Positions 28,301-34,353 of a DNA stretch of 42,239 nucleotides are shown here, piece after piece (within the stretch, counting starts at the first letter, position 1; every line of letters begins with the position of its first letter). The notes under the pieces were generated by a model. That model saw only the letters and a program-made list of their open reading frames with translations. It ran no database searches and was not told where the DNA came from. Source of the stretch: an uncultured Candidatus Altimarinota bacterium (lineage in GTDB: Bacteria > Patescibacteriota > Gracilibacteria > CAIRYL01); NCBI GenBank assembly GCA_947311245.1, contig CAMZKJ010000010.1, positions 1-42,239 on the forward strand, in the 5' to 3' direction. A program made the position numbers and the translations under genes.

Positions 28301-30649
28301 GGACTAGATACTGTATCAGAAAATTTAGCTATTTTAAAAAACGAATCAGGTACTATTATTGGAACTGTAGATAAAAGAGGGCAGTTATCTGTAGATAAAA
28401 ACTCTGAAAATTCTGAGAATTATGAAATTAAATTATTAGTTGGTGATAAATATTTACCATTACGACAAGTATTGGTAAATACGGTAACTGGGAAAGTAGT
28501 TGCGACACTTATATTGAAATCAGATAGTACATATAGCACAAAATTTTTAAAAGATATACAAAGTTTTTCAAGTCTTACAGATAGAAATAATAACAAAATT
28601 GATATTTCTCAATATAATAATGCTGTTTTCGTAACAGATAATAATCTGATCGATAATTTTGTTTTTGGACAAATGCCACTCGATGCACCTGATAATGCTG
28701 GAGGAGGAGTTATTTTTGATAAAATTACACAGAAACCAATGGTTATGATATATAGAGATGGAAATATAAGATTTTTTGAAAGTTATAAAAATACATTATC
28801 TATTCGTCAAAAAAATATTATATTTACAAATACAGAAACAAATAAAGAAGAAACAAAGGTTGTCGTCGAAATTTTACATTCGGGATCGGTAATTTTTGAA
28901 GCATTATTAGACCTTCAAAAGAATCAGGTTAATATAGATTTTGATACTGTTGCAAGTAATACTGTTTTACAGCATGAGAATACTATAAGTAAAAATTATA
29001 GTTTTATAGATACTACAAGATTTCTTTCATCTGTTGATAATCTTATTCCAAACTCAAACAATACATCATCTGAAGAAGTAAAAGAATTTCCATTTACAGA
29101 TATTTCAAAAGAAAATAATGCCAAAGTGTATACTGCTGTAAAAAATCTCTATGAAAAAAATATGATTTCTGGATATGAAAATAATAAATTTAAACCAAAT
29201 CAAAAAATAACTCGTGCCGAATTTGTACATGAAGCGCTAGCTGTTACAAAATGTTTAGATTGTATAAACCCTTCGGAAGCGGAAAAAAATAAATATTATA
29301 AACCTTTTGCATTTACAGATATTCAGCCAAAATCGTGGTATGATTTTTGTATCTCAAAAGCAAAAGAAATTTCAATGATTAATGGGTATAAAAATGGAGA
29401 ATTTAAACCAAATCAAAATATTACGCGTGCAGAAGCAGTTGCAATTTTGTTACGACAGGCCGATATTCCATTGCAACAAACTCTCGATACAAAAATTACA
29501 GAGAGTATTGGGGATTTAGATCCATCTCTATGGTTTTATAAAGAAATGATAACAGGTATTAATCTTGGTTTAATTACCCCAACTCTTGGATTTTCATTTC
29601 CAAATCAATACATAACAAGAGGGGAATTCGCGATTATGTCAGATTTAATATTTGTATTGCGTGATTGTAGAGAAGTAGATAGTGATAACGATGGAATTTT
29701 TGATTACTGGGAAGAATATTATGGTTCAGATATTTTTGATAAAAATAGTATTCCAAATAATTTTAATAATTTAAAAAATCCGAGAGATGAGCTTCTTTCT
29801 CCAGTTCCAGAAAATACTAAAGATGCTATCCCTTCTGTTTTAACAGGTACAACAGGTACAACAGATACAACAGATACAAATAATAATAATATTCCAGATA
29901 AATTTGAAGAAAATTTAGGGTATGGAGATTTAGATTTTGATAACGATGGTATTGTGAATTATTATGATTATTCTACAGTATCTCTTGTAAAAACATTGCA
30001 ATCATTGCAATCGTTGTTTAACGAAACTGAAACAATAAGCCTTTTAGAATTTATAGATACTAAAAACTATGAAATTTTAAAAACACTTTTAGAAACGTAT
30101 GAATATTCTGAAATTAAAGAATTTATTGAAAATAAAACAATTACGAGTGTTATAAATCGAATAACGAAAGAAAATGTTACAACTTCAGAAGAAAAAATTG
30201 ATATTCAGACAATTGCTAGAATTTTAAATGAAATAGTCTACAATCATGAGACTCTTTCTGATGAATTTACAGATAATAATGAAAATGGGATTATTGATCA
30301 GTTGGAAGATGAGTATAAAGATAAAGATAAAGATAAAGATAAAGATAAAGATAAAGATAAAGATAAAGAGGAGATTTCAGATATTAATATATCTGGATTA
30401 TGTCCTTTGGTTCCAGAAGATTATGATGGTATTGATGATGAAGATGGATGCCCTGAATTGGAAAATGCAAAAGAAATATTTACGAATAATATTTCTACAT
30501 TATTCGTAAATAATACAAATGAATGTAACTTTGTCGACTATGCAGATGAGTTTAGAGAAGGAGATAAAATTAAGGTTGTAATTTTGTCTCCCGATGAAAA
30601 ATATTTATATAAAGAAAGTGGGATGGTTGAGGTAAAAGAACAAAAGTAA
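16334..30649 (+). CDS. Giant 4,771-aa SLH-anchored surface protein
   Basis: One uninterrupted 14.3-kb frame. Residues ~33-52 form an N-terminal membrane or signal-anchor helix. Residues ~65-200 (LITLFVDEDVYNN, LIIIGDVVLPTL, FPYTDFENPSFIWD, AEIWHGVIP) suggest a caspase/gingipain-like fold, with no Cys-His pair I can assign. FG-GAP-like calcium loops follow: DFDGDGSTD (~2031), DINNDGFSD (~2133), DSDEDGVPNSWDD (~2615), DMNSDGIDD (~3635). Cys-rich patches lie near 2650 and 2730 (CFLRKCKQVCPKGLC). Residues ~3183-3280 are Pro-periodic (PNIPNVLLPNVPTLNV). Helical regions surround 3410-3470. An SdrB-like module is near 3946. Three SLH domains (~4252-4440, ending TRAEF, TRAEA, TRGEF) would bind the cell-wall polymer. 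After them come type-3 calcium repeats, a KD repeat and DGIDDEDGCPEL. It follows the FecR/GT-C pair after a 149-bp gap. Function unknown; most likely a surface fibre or S-layer-linked protein. Confidence 0.9.
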   Translation: MFFLKVATDIFLYIVKKLYIVWFYICNFYIYRPIISSVIIASLVIPIFLPWGNLHVLSKYTENEHGLITLFVDEDVYNNEDLRSKITRYALDVQNSYADTKVAIISVEKSKNSEEIYRILENFYFEGQEVGDDTFFLKGLIIIGDVVLPTLKSEIGNMPSVFPYTDFENPSFIWDIEDQKWIENPEVNATSAEIWHGVIPGTFDELGKFFDKNHAMHEKLYSGNEEFSDIVRDEILFWDSKAEKKSMQKILLSQYENAQDLNTDRKSFRYNTELLKALYSGMLSEDSFADEIPTEVKEMYPKDADGNQNIFLENIDDIKSVIAGKGVDKTPDRYTKDSIEKILPGYAEVVKTYETETQKFIKNTGRWDQTSTDSIPEMISVIDEYVANEIQKINKVYEKEASEYFKTIDSNTEIASHYGNTTYTSVYVADIIEREGTYKLMNYLLEDNEFTKHLDILRNLFRWVHMAELHDQNEKIKSLTIALETELKGVNAFDEFKDKDLDLIKRLWKHLVDEAVDISNLHDYWKYNGFHFGYNYINGRRVIDIESPKDCSLYRGVYQYDDLYSDTKTFFDWQKEKQEKKYSNDMSSLYIPDFVPEIKSKSVKFTTLNDVKIFKDGHKTNGKFLNKLLSRCSVLTNEEDKENCLSRESKLPVFSWDGGEQVYEKGDIDKREFRPNIFSSELYKNVENIETSALACQNISMLGYTADVFPFVSFIEPETLLKTISTFILHNNPSTLPNSEQSLLNVVKSLYSRALASNRIIYADLLNGLTVKKYIKQTFPNFFRYQYKKVIESPLLTQYELSKIAEQNAKEMIIGNGAYNRKQALKDTHGVFRNSPVFKARRVVSFNEDNGDIVTSNSFITEDDFGKIPAEYELEILEQMQKLIVDNKVCNKLDKFDEDILQPAMGEYYEEFFKKYTNIPKAAYKAFIYNNINDKNAYFNHGGIIHEVSKKTWEYEIAQKLISCDDSSAKIIEDVKTYIAKEKSYSEVGKEKLNLDSYFLPDLLTVKNTSIDSDLNKIIDFSKITTNNNSGVYWQWDPLTTEITPEFADLSALPKNFIIPQSVGKIYFETFEVVPNVNDVFYKNVKVSGASFLDLRKNSDDKSDVLLEIFGRSKMQDEEVKVIPIDYMGKKEVKKKAMIDGQSPYIPGQRPSNIIDEEMFYDMYLRFNSSDKESLKHYQFLVNKDLSKNIPKPNIYPEEIFYINLKNTDKNKYDKKLAEQDFLFYWNTMTAQDKHDSIQKILLSKNQEVIPPLQEKNLSKPYAYAHLNIEGENSPEWTGEEDISSSLLGIATADSERGTSGERVSINRASETVSEEGEEGRNEGTTGDSKNTNSNVDENGTEQDETCGPMDGVPFYKWLDAIECWLDTMKDLPDLGSKKKCNLSIEEFNKLKERTDVDTKNPVETIEISASIDPLLPNVENKIIIRFKTKEDKLAYGHDIRFTVDLENAEMRDIINDYDKNKDGYQLINRTGQETIEIIPNDTVENITIHVTLFDDILEKQQEFSVIPNGLDVLQLIKIPDEEKIENGVKMYGLKVVSPIDFKSFEGDISLSVSPHEEGVLEKKTINLNELFHVAVRTDDTVVVTASMRGTQPVSIDLTGSDTLKNTIATIQLPELLPTMDVNSVYYYTPRYLNAMGSIVEKPEDLDLYIEKGDSIEDFEKFKISLVENNTRVKIETHGITGDISFVLGIGNGETKVLDTFVPFIGEKTSIETYESLNLNALYASITGLKKYEIGLNNHFATKMLHSSDNLNIITTQITAPKVKKPVARIFSNGGIKTYSSGYRANLLNLSPPEIGIFDKKELRYKGQFRLKMPNFTTSDVYATAPVLEKKGIFFEKLNTSKDFIVQKTNTGIVVQLENLDIVRIDLLGNIEILDNSFRFEIEEDKFLSGFSLLLKKAKSEKIYGRVTIRGASFTSILESIWVEKKVGDNYFITGTDPVIVDLFPMYQTSFSQSKMGTGFQKTEKYVLEYASGATVGEATKSSADLFMINLGDPSISIPPPIENGTGFNQTVGKKIWEEEEGVIQKIIPLDFDGDGSTDMAEVRSDGYINILLNTGNNSGNIKQWGKGVRIDPKYREISVLKIKENNEDVYDDLVYLDRFGKFHHIKNIDGNLSLVDMPEYFPSGVFSTAKIEDINNDGFSDIVAITEFGDLKIWYGDEHYFMSEPVLIDNYGFSIPEPNELKKSVLINFKNIETVPDLAGSIKRISYLSGILDEEKSKKKTQSAVSGKTTNKTTNPKSTKIKNLIKLSKSNNWANIFKKYNKRDISDIISNDYDNGLGTGISEKPFIAADILNQSLDVSKTMIPQNEDYDKEKSVIGRKYITQITLKSLDKKPITFTIADLYGELMDINRTSVICKYKDGKDNECGERYAGVVFPTISRGVIFENITLSPNQEVYLTYISEIKEAPLLTLNLVNINKKVDDIIDFIVMSSENNWKLNYVSDNTDSSVPYKKVLPEVIEPTPLENVISNGIDIKILSELLDTIEIDDEILKNILSRIKIINEEQRKLSEEGVPMARYLYKKGIKKLKNKFKDYLSEVFAELLEKNNTDEINKENIDSLIRQFLEWDKVDENGDIIPITKKDIEKLLNNSLMAEKSFGILERSGVTTVVKNLENDSDEDGVPNSWDDNFDEDLEKLEGIMDDTIDFLASCNAGGCLNMPMNFAFLTTGKVNMAPQMNQAFTAAEGAIGSLLEDSGVSISGSAVKKLATDGVGSYTMDQPFVMTIINFWNSGFCFLRKCKQVCPKGLCSIPYDLGFTLSKFRFYLSPTLTGGLGFVICTGSGNSTTDPGGKCFIQAIEGDLGGICKKLSAKINQATHISLGSGSTVFQVEGDVGGASSDTATYSLANINTSIPTSQNVRLNSEGYFGRWLNRQFEEIGAMFTVPSLTILYPDVSNTFFDTDGNRSSFSLTAGMVDNDKYKNSSEAFSKNISNVTFENQWTDQKNEEGTHEKDREKGNLDASKSNINSVYDYVTPKGKNKEVLNYTAKSISDFYRMVESVPLINVRREEVRLKYPSLSRKELLSKIDNLENVITSFTEELENFKESGKNWPQNRWNEHRKIVKKAERFLKDITNLNNSLYFYKDEAGNLIQDFDSQISRYIYSIVCYIDAITDLTGGWFMKNKIRYEKWLEFFDTIAELIKMYKKLPDILNGYQSSCTQCRATKYDSSSKMISVLGSFFPEPPIVRFPRFPDIVLDVSQINAAITVTIPKIIFRPVQVKIPNIPNVLLPNVPTLNVNVKFPKIPNLPTFELPTLPEFPAIDMPRLPDIPPPPKLPNIPSELLSVMKVVEKALYLYCIIVRQGIFLHDETTAMSVVEVLTNRPINPLSMDFISKDFPDIVISDIAEIEVIAEVNLEKDTGAISKKVHEFTDEINKGTTDFIKEGNRNLSEHVDKYGDPLDTSDNKYIKIIEREVDDAQSDIDREVTDKNRNNINNLDDDVKNGLDNIQDHIDDQKERDQKNIDEAANNTQSSKAYFNAVISKDMQKLKSTFEKVNTPANYISVTELRKKMKLPLFLSETSEKHDVLEQYKNIRSEISDIQEYYAYQEKIIVKNNNDFFALMEKNKTIDFPEQKIYAKSEADKARDIASLNLELDIDAQMPQRNDDEGVFIQSKDGLTTIRMTAYTAESRLINSFFTADMNSDGIDDIVYATPYEIYIKYAENVQKYKKLKYNKKDVYVPKTGNPNSIEVLDFDEILPEFLSPKNLTVFGDGKKLSISILPEPKELISGILYTIDDAITYEQRQNGNVRKYIFQLLKEPFDAAFVKYEGLTEADIDWDKEVGENFIIIAGEKFFIEPNSIVRIDKMNYEELETFIPFNEVKSLQARWITADGKLSNYASHDLLFNTQANDIQSPILLEDIREEKLMYKKSTISLDGILDLETGNSDVSWDTDNDGVYETLGDEFLTQIHEELFEKEIVPFRVVDEFGNQTKNTAYVNFVPPAVLVDSATDGEVLGHVKPRYGNVPVVLLRERFGVLKKMDGPQRTDDLGNYKFTGLDTVSENLAILKNESGTIIGTVDKRGQLSVDKNSENSENYEIKLLVGDKYLPLRQVLVNTVTGKVVATLILKSDSTYSTKFLKDIQSFSSLTDRNNNKIDISQYNNAVFVTDNNLIDNFVFGQMPLDAPDNAGGGVIFDKITQKPMVMIYRDGNIRFFESYKNTLSIRQKNIIFTNTETNKEETKVVVEILHSGSVIFEALLDLQKNQVNIDFDTVASNTVLQHENTISKNYSFIDTTRFLSSVDNLIPNSNNTSSEEVKEFPFTDISKENNAKVYTAVKNLYEKNMISGYENNKFKPNQKITRAEFVHEALAVTKCLDCINPSEAEKNKYYKPFAFTDIQPKSWYDFCISKAKEISMINGYKNGEFKPNQNITRAEAVAILLRQADIPLQQTLDTKITESIGDLDPSLWFYKEMITGINLGLITPTLGFSFPNQYITRGEFAIMSDLIFVLRDCREVDSDNDGIFDYWEEYYGSDIFDKNSIPNNFNNLKNPRDELLSPVPENTKDAIPSVLTGTTGTTDTTDTNNNNIPDKFEENLGYGDLDFDNDGIVNYYDYSTVSLVKTLQSLQSLFNETETISLLEFIDTKNYEILKTLLETYEYSEIKEFIENKTITSVINRITKENVTTSEEKIDIQTIARILNEIVYNHETLSDEFTDNNENGIIDQLEDEYKDKDKDKDKDKDKDKDKEEISDINISGLCPLVPEDYDGIDDEDGCPELENAKEIFTNNISTLFVNNTNECNFVDYADEFREGDKIKVVILSPDEKYLYKESGMVEVKEQK
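30315..30368 (+). repeat. 6-bp tandem repeat x9 (Lys-Asp)
   Basis: Nine copies of ATAAAG encode an alternating Lys-Asp run near residue 4662-4679 of the giant protein. The unit is a multiple of three, so slippage would alter length without breaking the frame. Confidence 0.95.
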
Positions 30650-30772
30650 AATCTATTGAATGACAAGTAATAATCCTGTAAATTATCTAAGACTCAAAAT
30701 GATCGGCTTCTCAAAATATTTATATTCTATATTTATTTTGCGATCGGGTTATTATTATTTATTTTATACAAT

Positions 30773-31198
30773 ATGGCTAAAGAGCTAAAACAACTGGTTA
30801 AACTACAAATACCAGCAGGAAAAGCAAATCCAGCACCTCCGATTGGTACGGTTTTAGGGCCGACTGGGGTTAATATGCAAGATTTTTGTTCTCAATTTAA
30901 TGAGCAAACAAAAAAAGACATGGGAATGATTATTCCTTGTGAAATTTCGATTTATACAGATCGTTCGTTTTCGTTCATCTTGAAATCACCTCCTGCATCG
31001 TTTTTAATTAAACAAGCACTTAATCTTAAATCTGGATCAGCTCGATCTCATACAGATAAAGTTGGAACAATTACTCAAGCACAACTTGAAGAAATTGTAA
31101 AAACAAAAATGGCAGATTTATCAGCAAATGATATTGAAGCTGGAGTGAAAATTATTGCTGGAACAGCTCGATCTATGGGAGTTACAGTAGAAGGGTAA
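30773..31198 (+). CDS. rplK: Ribosomal protein L11
   Basis: A 141-aa protein, the exact family length. L11 binds the GTPase centre of 23S rRNA and supports factor-dependent GTP hydrolysis and stringent-response signalling. Recognisable parts: [35 protein letters not shown], the [19 protein letters not shown] linker and the C-terminal RNA-binding part ending [12 protein letters not shown]. The start ATG gives the standard MAKELK opening. It is 123 bp after the giant surface gene and is followed by rplA, the usual rplK-rplA order, but without nusG/secE upstream or rplJ/rplL downstream. Confidence 0.98.
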   Translation: MAKELKQLVKLQIPAGKANPAPPIGTVLGPTGVNMQDFCSQFNEQTKKDMGMIIPCEISIYTDRSFSFILKSPPASFLIKQALNLKSGSARSHTDKVGTITQAQLEEIVKTKMADLSANDIEAGVKIIAGTARSMGVTVEG

Positions 31199-31224
31199 TC
31201 TTCAAAAAAAATTATACAATGGGA

Positions 31225-31250
31225 GCTATTTTACAATCTTGGAGGGTAGC
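31225..31250 (+). promoter_or_regulatory. Possible hairpin in the rplK-rplA gap
   Basis: GCTATT at 31225-31230 can pair with GGTAGC at 31245-31250 (two G-U pairs), with GGAGG near the loop. L1 is known to repress its own operon by binding mRNA in other bacteria, so a site here is conceivable, but I cannot match it to a known L1 site. Confidence 0.2.
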
Positions 31251-31280
31251 GTTTGTACCAACTATTTAACTAAAATTATT

Positions 31281-31976
31281 ATGGCACAAGGAAAAAAATA
31301 TTTAGCAGCTTTGGAAAAATGTGGATCAGTAGAAGTTACTCATTCATTGAAAGATGCAATTGCTTTAATCAAAGGATTGGATACTTCAAAATTTGATGAA
31401 ACAATGGAAATTCATGTAAAAACAGGGTGTGATCCTAAACATGCAGATCAAATTGTTCGTTCGACAATCATTCTTCCAAATGGAACGGGTAAATCTGTTT
31501 CAGTTGCTGTATTTACAGATGAAGAGGATAAAGCTACTGAAGCAAAAAAAGCTGGAGCAGATGTTGTTGGATCAGATGATTTAATTGCAGAAGTTACGAA
31601 AGGAAATATCAACTTTGATATAGCTCTTGCGACTCCTGCATATATGAGAAATCTTGCAAAAGTAGCTCGAGTTCTTGGGCCAAAAGGATTGATGCCTTCT
31701 CCAAAAGCAGGAACAGTAACTCCAAATATTGGACAATCTGTTGAAGAATTGAAAAAAGGGAAAATTGAATTTAAGACTGATAAAACAGGAATTGTTCATT
31801 CTATCTTTGGGAAAAAATCTTTTTCTGCTAAAGATTTAGAAGAAAATTTAACTGCATTAATAAATGCAATGAAAGAAGCTCGACCAGCTGGAGTAAAAGG
31901 AACATATATTCAAAAAATTACTGTTACTTCTACAATGTCTCCTGCTGTAACACTTGATTTATCAGATGTTTTATAA
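31281..31976 (+). CDS. rplA: Ribosomal protein L1
   Basis: A 231-aa protein starting MAQGKKYLAALE, the normal L1 opening; an upstream TTG at 31239 would add 14 unconserved residues. L1 binds the L1 stalk of 23S rRNA and helps eject deacylated tRNA. Signatures: VEVTHSLKDAIALIKGL, FDETMEIHVKTGCDPKHADQ, NGTGKSVSVAVF, AGADVVGSDDLI, ALATPAYM, and the family hallmark LGPKGLMPSPKAGTVT, then GIVHSIFGKKSF. It forms an operon with rplK. L1 is absent from some CPR groups, so its presence helps to place the genome. Confidence 0.98.
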   Translation: MAQGKKYLAALEKCGSVEVTHSLKDAIALIKGLDTSKFDETMEIHVKTGCDPKHADQIVRSTIILPNGTGKSVSVAVFTDEEDKATEAKKAGADVVGSDDLIAEVTKGNINFDIALATPAYMRNLAKVARVLGPKGLMPSPKAGTVTPNIGQSVEELKKGKIEFKTDKTGIVHSIFGKKSFSAKDLEENLTALINAMKEARPAGVKGTYIQKITVTSTMSPAVTLDLSDVL

Positions 31977-31998
31977 TTTCTAATAAATTAAAAAACAT

Positions 31999-32032
31999 AA
32001 AAAAATAGCATGAGTATTCATGTTATTTTTTT
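31999..32032 (+). terminator. Intrinsic terminator after rplA
   Basis: AATAGCATGA and TCATGTTATT pair around a GTAT loop, extended by A's on the left and T's on the right, about 15 pairs with one G-U. The right arm runs into a T tract, so transcription of rplK-rplA should end here. Confidence 0.8.
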
Positions 32033-32071
32033 TCCTTAAATATAAATATAATAAATTATAATTTAAAAAAT

Positions 32072-34246
32072 ATGAGAAATATAAAAAATACATTTTTAAC
32101 AACTTTGCTTCTTACGAGTGTATTAATATCATCTGTATTTGCAGCAGATTCAAATAACTTTTTTGATATAGATAGCGATAGCCCATATTTCGAGGCTATA
32201 GAATGGGTTTGTAATCAGAATATTGCGAAGGGGTATGTTGTGAATACTGAAAAGTATTATAAACCTGATAATACAATTACGAGAGCGGAGTTTGTAAAAA
32301 TGTTAGTGGTTTCAAAGTATGCACGATGGGCAATTGATGCAGATGGAAATACAGATTTTTCTGATGTACATGGAGATGAATGGTTTGCGAAGCTTGTAGA
32401 TTTTGCACAGCAAAAAAAAATTATAAAAGGGTATAATGATGGAACATTTCGTCCAAATGATAAAATAAATTTTGCAGAGGCTTCTAAAATTGTTGCATTG
32501 CTTCATTTATCAGAAGATATAAATTTAAAAACAAAAGATGCATGGTGGAAAAAATATAAAGATGCTTTTGCAAAGAATAATATTTCGGTATATTCACCAG
32601 AGCATTTAATTACTCGTGGAGAAATGGCAGATTTTTTATTTACTATTTATGGAAGAAAAGATTATTTGAATCCTTTTCCACAAATTCAAACTGATCGTGA
32701 AAGAGAGCTAGAAACTATTTTATTAAGAGTTTTATGGGATGGAGAGTATAAAGATCCTGATGAGATTGGCGATGAAGATCCATTTAGTACTGTTAAGTTT
32801 GTGAGTGTTATTGATGGAAAAGATTTCTATCAAGCAAGTATGTCTATTCCACATTCAACAGGAGAATTGATTTCTTTTTATGATAACCATGGAAGTATTG
32901 AAATAGTAGGTAAACAGGAGGATTCACCATTATTAATAATGAATAACTATTCAGAATCGTTTGCAGAGCTACTCGATACTTATAATATTTCTTTTGGTGC
33001 ACAGCTTCCTCCTATATATAAAATTCCAGAAAATTTAGAAATTTCAGGAGTAAATTTTGATAAGAAAAAAAATATTCCATTTTCTAATAATGATGTATTT
33101 GAAATTAAACCATATTTGTTAAAAACAGGATTATATTGGGGAGAACATGAAATTTTTACAGATGATACAAATGCACTTATTCTTAGAACAGGTGACTTTG
33201 TTTCTCATAAATACTCTGCAGATATTCCATTTTTAGAAGATGGTCAAGTTGCTGAAATTTCTTGGGATAATAATGTGAATTCAGGAAAATATGATGAAGA
33301 ATATAGAAAGGGGTATAGTTATCAAGACAAAGGAGGATGTGGAAGTAAAAATTATGCAAGTGTTGTATATGATGATGTGAAACTTGGTGTATATATTAAA
33401 GATCTGCAAAATGGAGGCTATAAAATCAAAGAAAATTTTTTTGATATTTATGTAAAAGAATCTGATTTACGGCAATCTGGAGTAGGAAAAAATGGAGAAA
33501 AGGTTTTTGAATTTAAAAATACAAATCATGTATTTTTAAAAAATATGTATGAAAATAAATATTTTGATTATGATGATAGAATGTCATATGAAGAATTTTT
33601 ATCGGTTCATCCTGTATTTTTTTGGAAAGATAATTTAGGAAGACTAATTAAGTTTGAAGGAAATAGATTTATTCCTCAGGCAGAATGTGGAAAACCAGTT
33701 GTATATTTATATCCAGAATCAGAAACACACGTTCATGTTTCTGTTGCGCCTAAAGGAGGATTCTCTATTACTATTCCAGAACATGGAAAAAATGGTTGGG
33801 ACGTGATTGCACAGCCAAATGGAGATTTAACAGAAATTAAAACAGGAGAAAAATATCCATACTTATTTTGGGAAGGAAAAGGTGGAATATATGAAAGCCC
33901 TGATAAAGGATGGGTAATTCCAAAGTATGAAGCAGATATTTTTGTTGCAGGAAAATTAACGCAATTTGGATTTAATACGCAAGAAATTACAGATTTTCTT
34001 GAGTTTTGGTCACCACGAATGAACGCAGAAACAGAGGATTATTTATTTATTTCATTTTGGGGAACACAATATATGAATAAAATTGCTCCAATTTCTATTT
34101 CTCCACAGCCAGATTCTATTTTACGAGTATTAATGGATTATAAAGCAGTACCAGAGTTTTATGAAATAACAGCACCAAAAATTAGAAAATTTAAAAGAAC
34201 TGGATTTACTGTTACAGAATGGGGAGGAACACTGGAAAGAAGATAA
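32072..34246 (+). CDS. Secreted SLH protein with a C-terminal KPVVYLYP domain
   Basis: A 724-aa protein. Residues 1-24 form a classical Sec signal peptide (TTLLLTSVLISSVFA, cut before ADSNN). Three SLH domains follow at about 26-80, 88-140 and 148-193, with the hallmarks TRAEFVKML, GYNDGTFRPNDKI and TRGEMADFL; these should hold the protein to a cell-wall polymer. The middle (~210-530) is unrecognised and beta-rich. From about 540 a conserved domain of unknown function begins, KPVVYLYPESETHVHVSV, NGWDVIAQPNGDL, YPYLFWEG, then FWSPRMNAETEDYLFISFWG and RVLMDYKAV. This domain occurs in hypothetical surface proteins of various bacteria. It follows the rplA terminator, so it has its own transcript, and it is the second SLH protein after the giant one. 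Confidence 0.88.
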   Translation: MRNIKNTFLTTLLLTSVLISSVFAADSNNFFDIDSDSPYFEAIEWVCNQNIAKGYVVNTEKYYKPDNTITRAEFVKMLVVSKYARWAIDADGNTDFSDVHGDEWFAKLVDFAQQKKIIKGYNDGTFRPNDKINFAEASKIVALLHLSEDINLKTKDAWWKKYKDAFAKNNISVYSPEHLITRGEMADFLFTIYGRKDYLNPFPQIQTDRERELETILLRVLWDGEYKDPDEIGDEDPFSTVKFVSVIDGKDFYQASMSIPHSTGELISFYDNHGSIEIVGKQEDSPLLIMNNYSESFAELLDTYNISFGAQLPPIYKIPENLEISGVNFDKKKNIPFSNNDVFEIKPYLLKTGLYWGEHEIFTDDTNALILRTGDFVSHKYSADIPFLEDGQVAEISWDNNVNSGKYDEEYRKGYSYQDKGGCGSKNYASVVYDDVKLGVYIKDLQNGGYKIKENFFDIYVKESDLRQSGVGKNGEKVFEFKNTNHVFLKNMYENKYFDYDDRMSYEEFLSVHPVFFWKDNLGRLIKFEGNRFIPQAECGKPVVYLYPESETHVHVSVAPKGGFSITIPEHGKNGWDVIAQPNGDLTEIKTGEKYPYLFWEGKGGIYESPDKGWVIPKYEADIFVAGKLTQFGFNTQEITDFLEFWSPRMNAETEDYLFISFWGTQYMNKIAPISISPQPDSILRVLMDYKAVPEFYEITAPKIRKFKRTGFTVTEWGGTLERR

Positions 34247-34285
34247 TCTTAGAAAGTAAATAATAGAAATAATACAAATAATACA

Positions 34286-34314
34286 TTGTAATACTATATA
34301 TAGTGTGGTATGAT
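34286..34314 (+). promoter_or_regulatory. nrdB promoter
   Basis: TTGTAA at 34286-34291 and TATGAT at 34309-34314 with a 17-bp spacer, placing the start of transcription near 34321. The first NrdR box covers the spacer and the second lies at the start site, the arrangement expected for repression. Confidence 0.65.
34291..34306. promoter_or_regulatory. NrdR box 1
   Basis: ATACTATATATAGTGT matches the 16-bp NrdR consensus acaCwAtATaTwGtgt, with a perfect core CTATATATAG at 34294-34303. NrdR is the ATP/dATP-sensing repressor of ribonucleotide reductase genes. Confidence 0.85.
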
Positions 34315-34322
34315 AAAAATAT

Positions 34323-34338
34323 CAACTATATGTAGTAT
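34323..34338. promoter_or_regulatory. NrdR box 2
   Basis: CAACTATATGTAGTAT carries the core CTATATGTAG at 34326-34335. It lies exactly 32 bp from the first core, three helical turns, the classical spacing of paired NrdR sites. Confidence 0.85.
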
Positions 34339-34353
34339 TTTTATAAAACAAAC

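Noticed and set aside
30246-30509. Plus-strand ORF with an IKIKIK run
   Set aside because: It is an out-of-frame reading of the Lys-Asp repeat of the giant gene.
16334-30649. UGA read as glycine (genetic code 25)
   Set aside because: All recognisable genes are full length without in-frame TGA, so recoding is not needed in this window.
30650-30772. Possible structured leader before rplK
   Set aside because: GATCGG occurs twice, but I found no convincing stem or known leader pattern.
31239-31280. N-terminal extension of L1 from a TTG at 31239
   Set aside because: L1 proteins begin close to the MAQGKKY sequence; the extra 14 residues are not L1-like.
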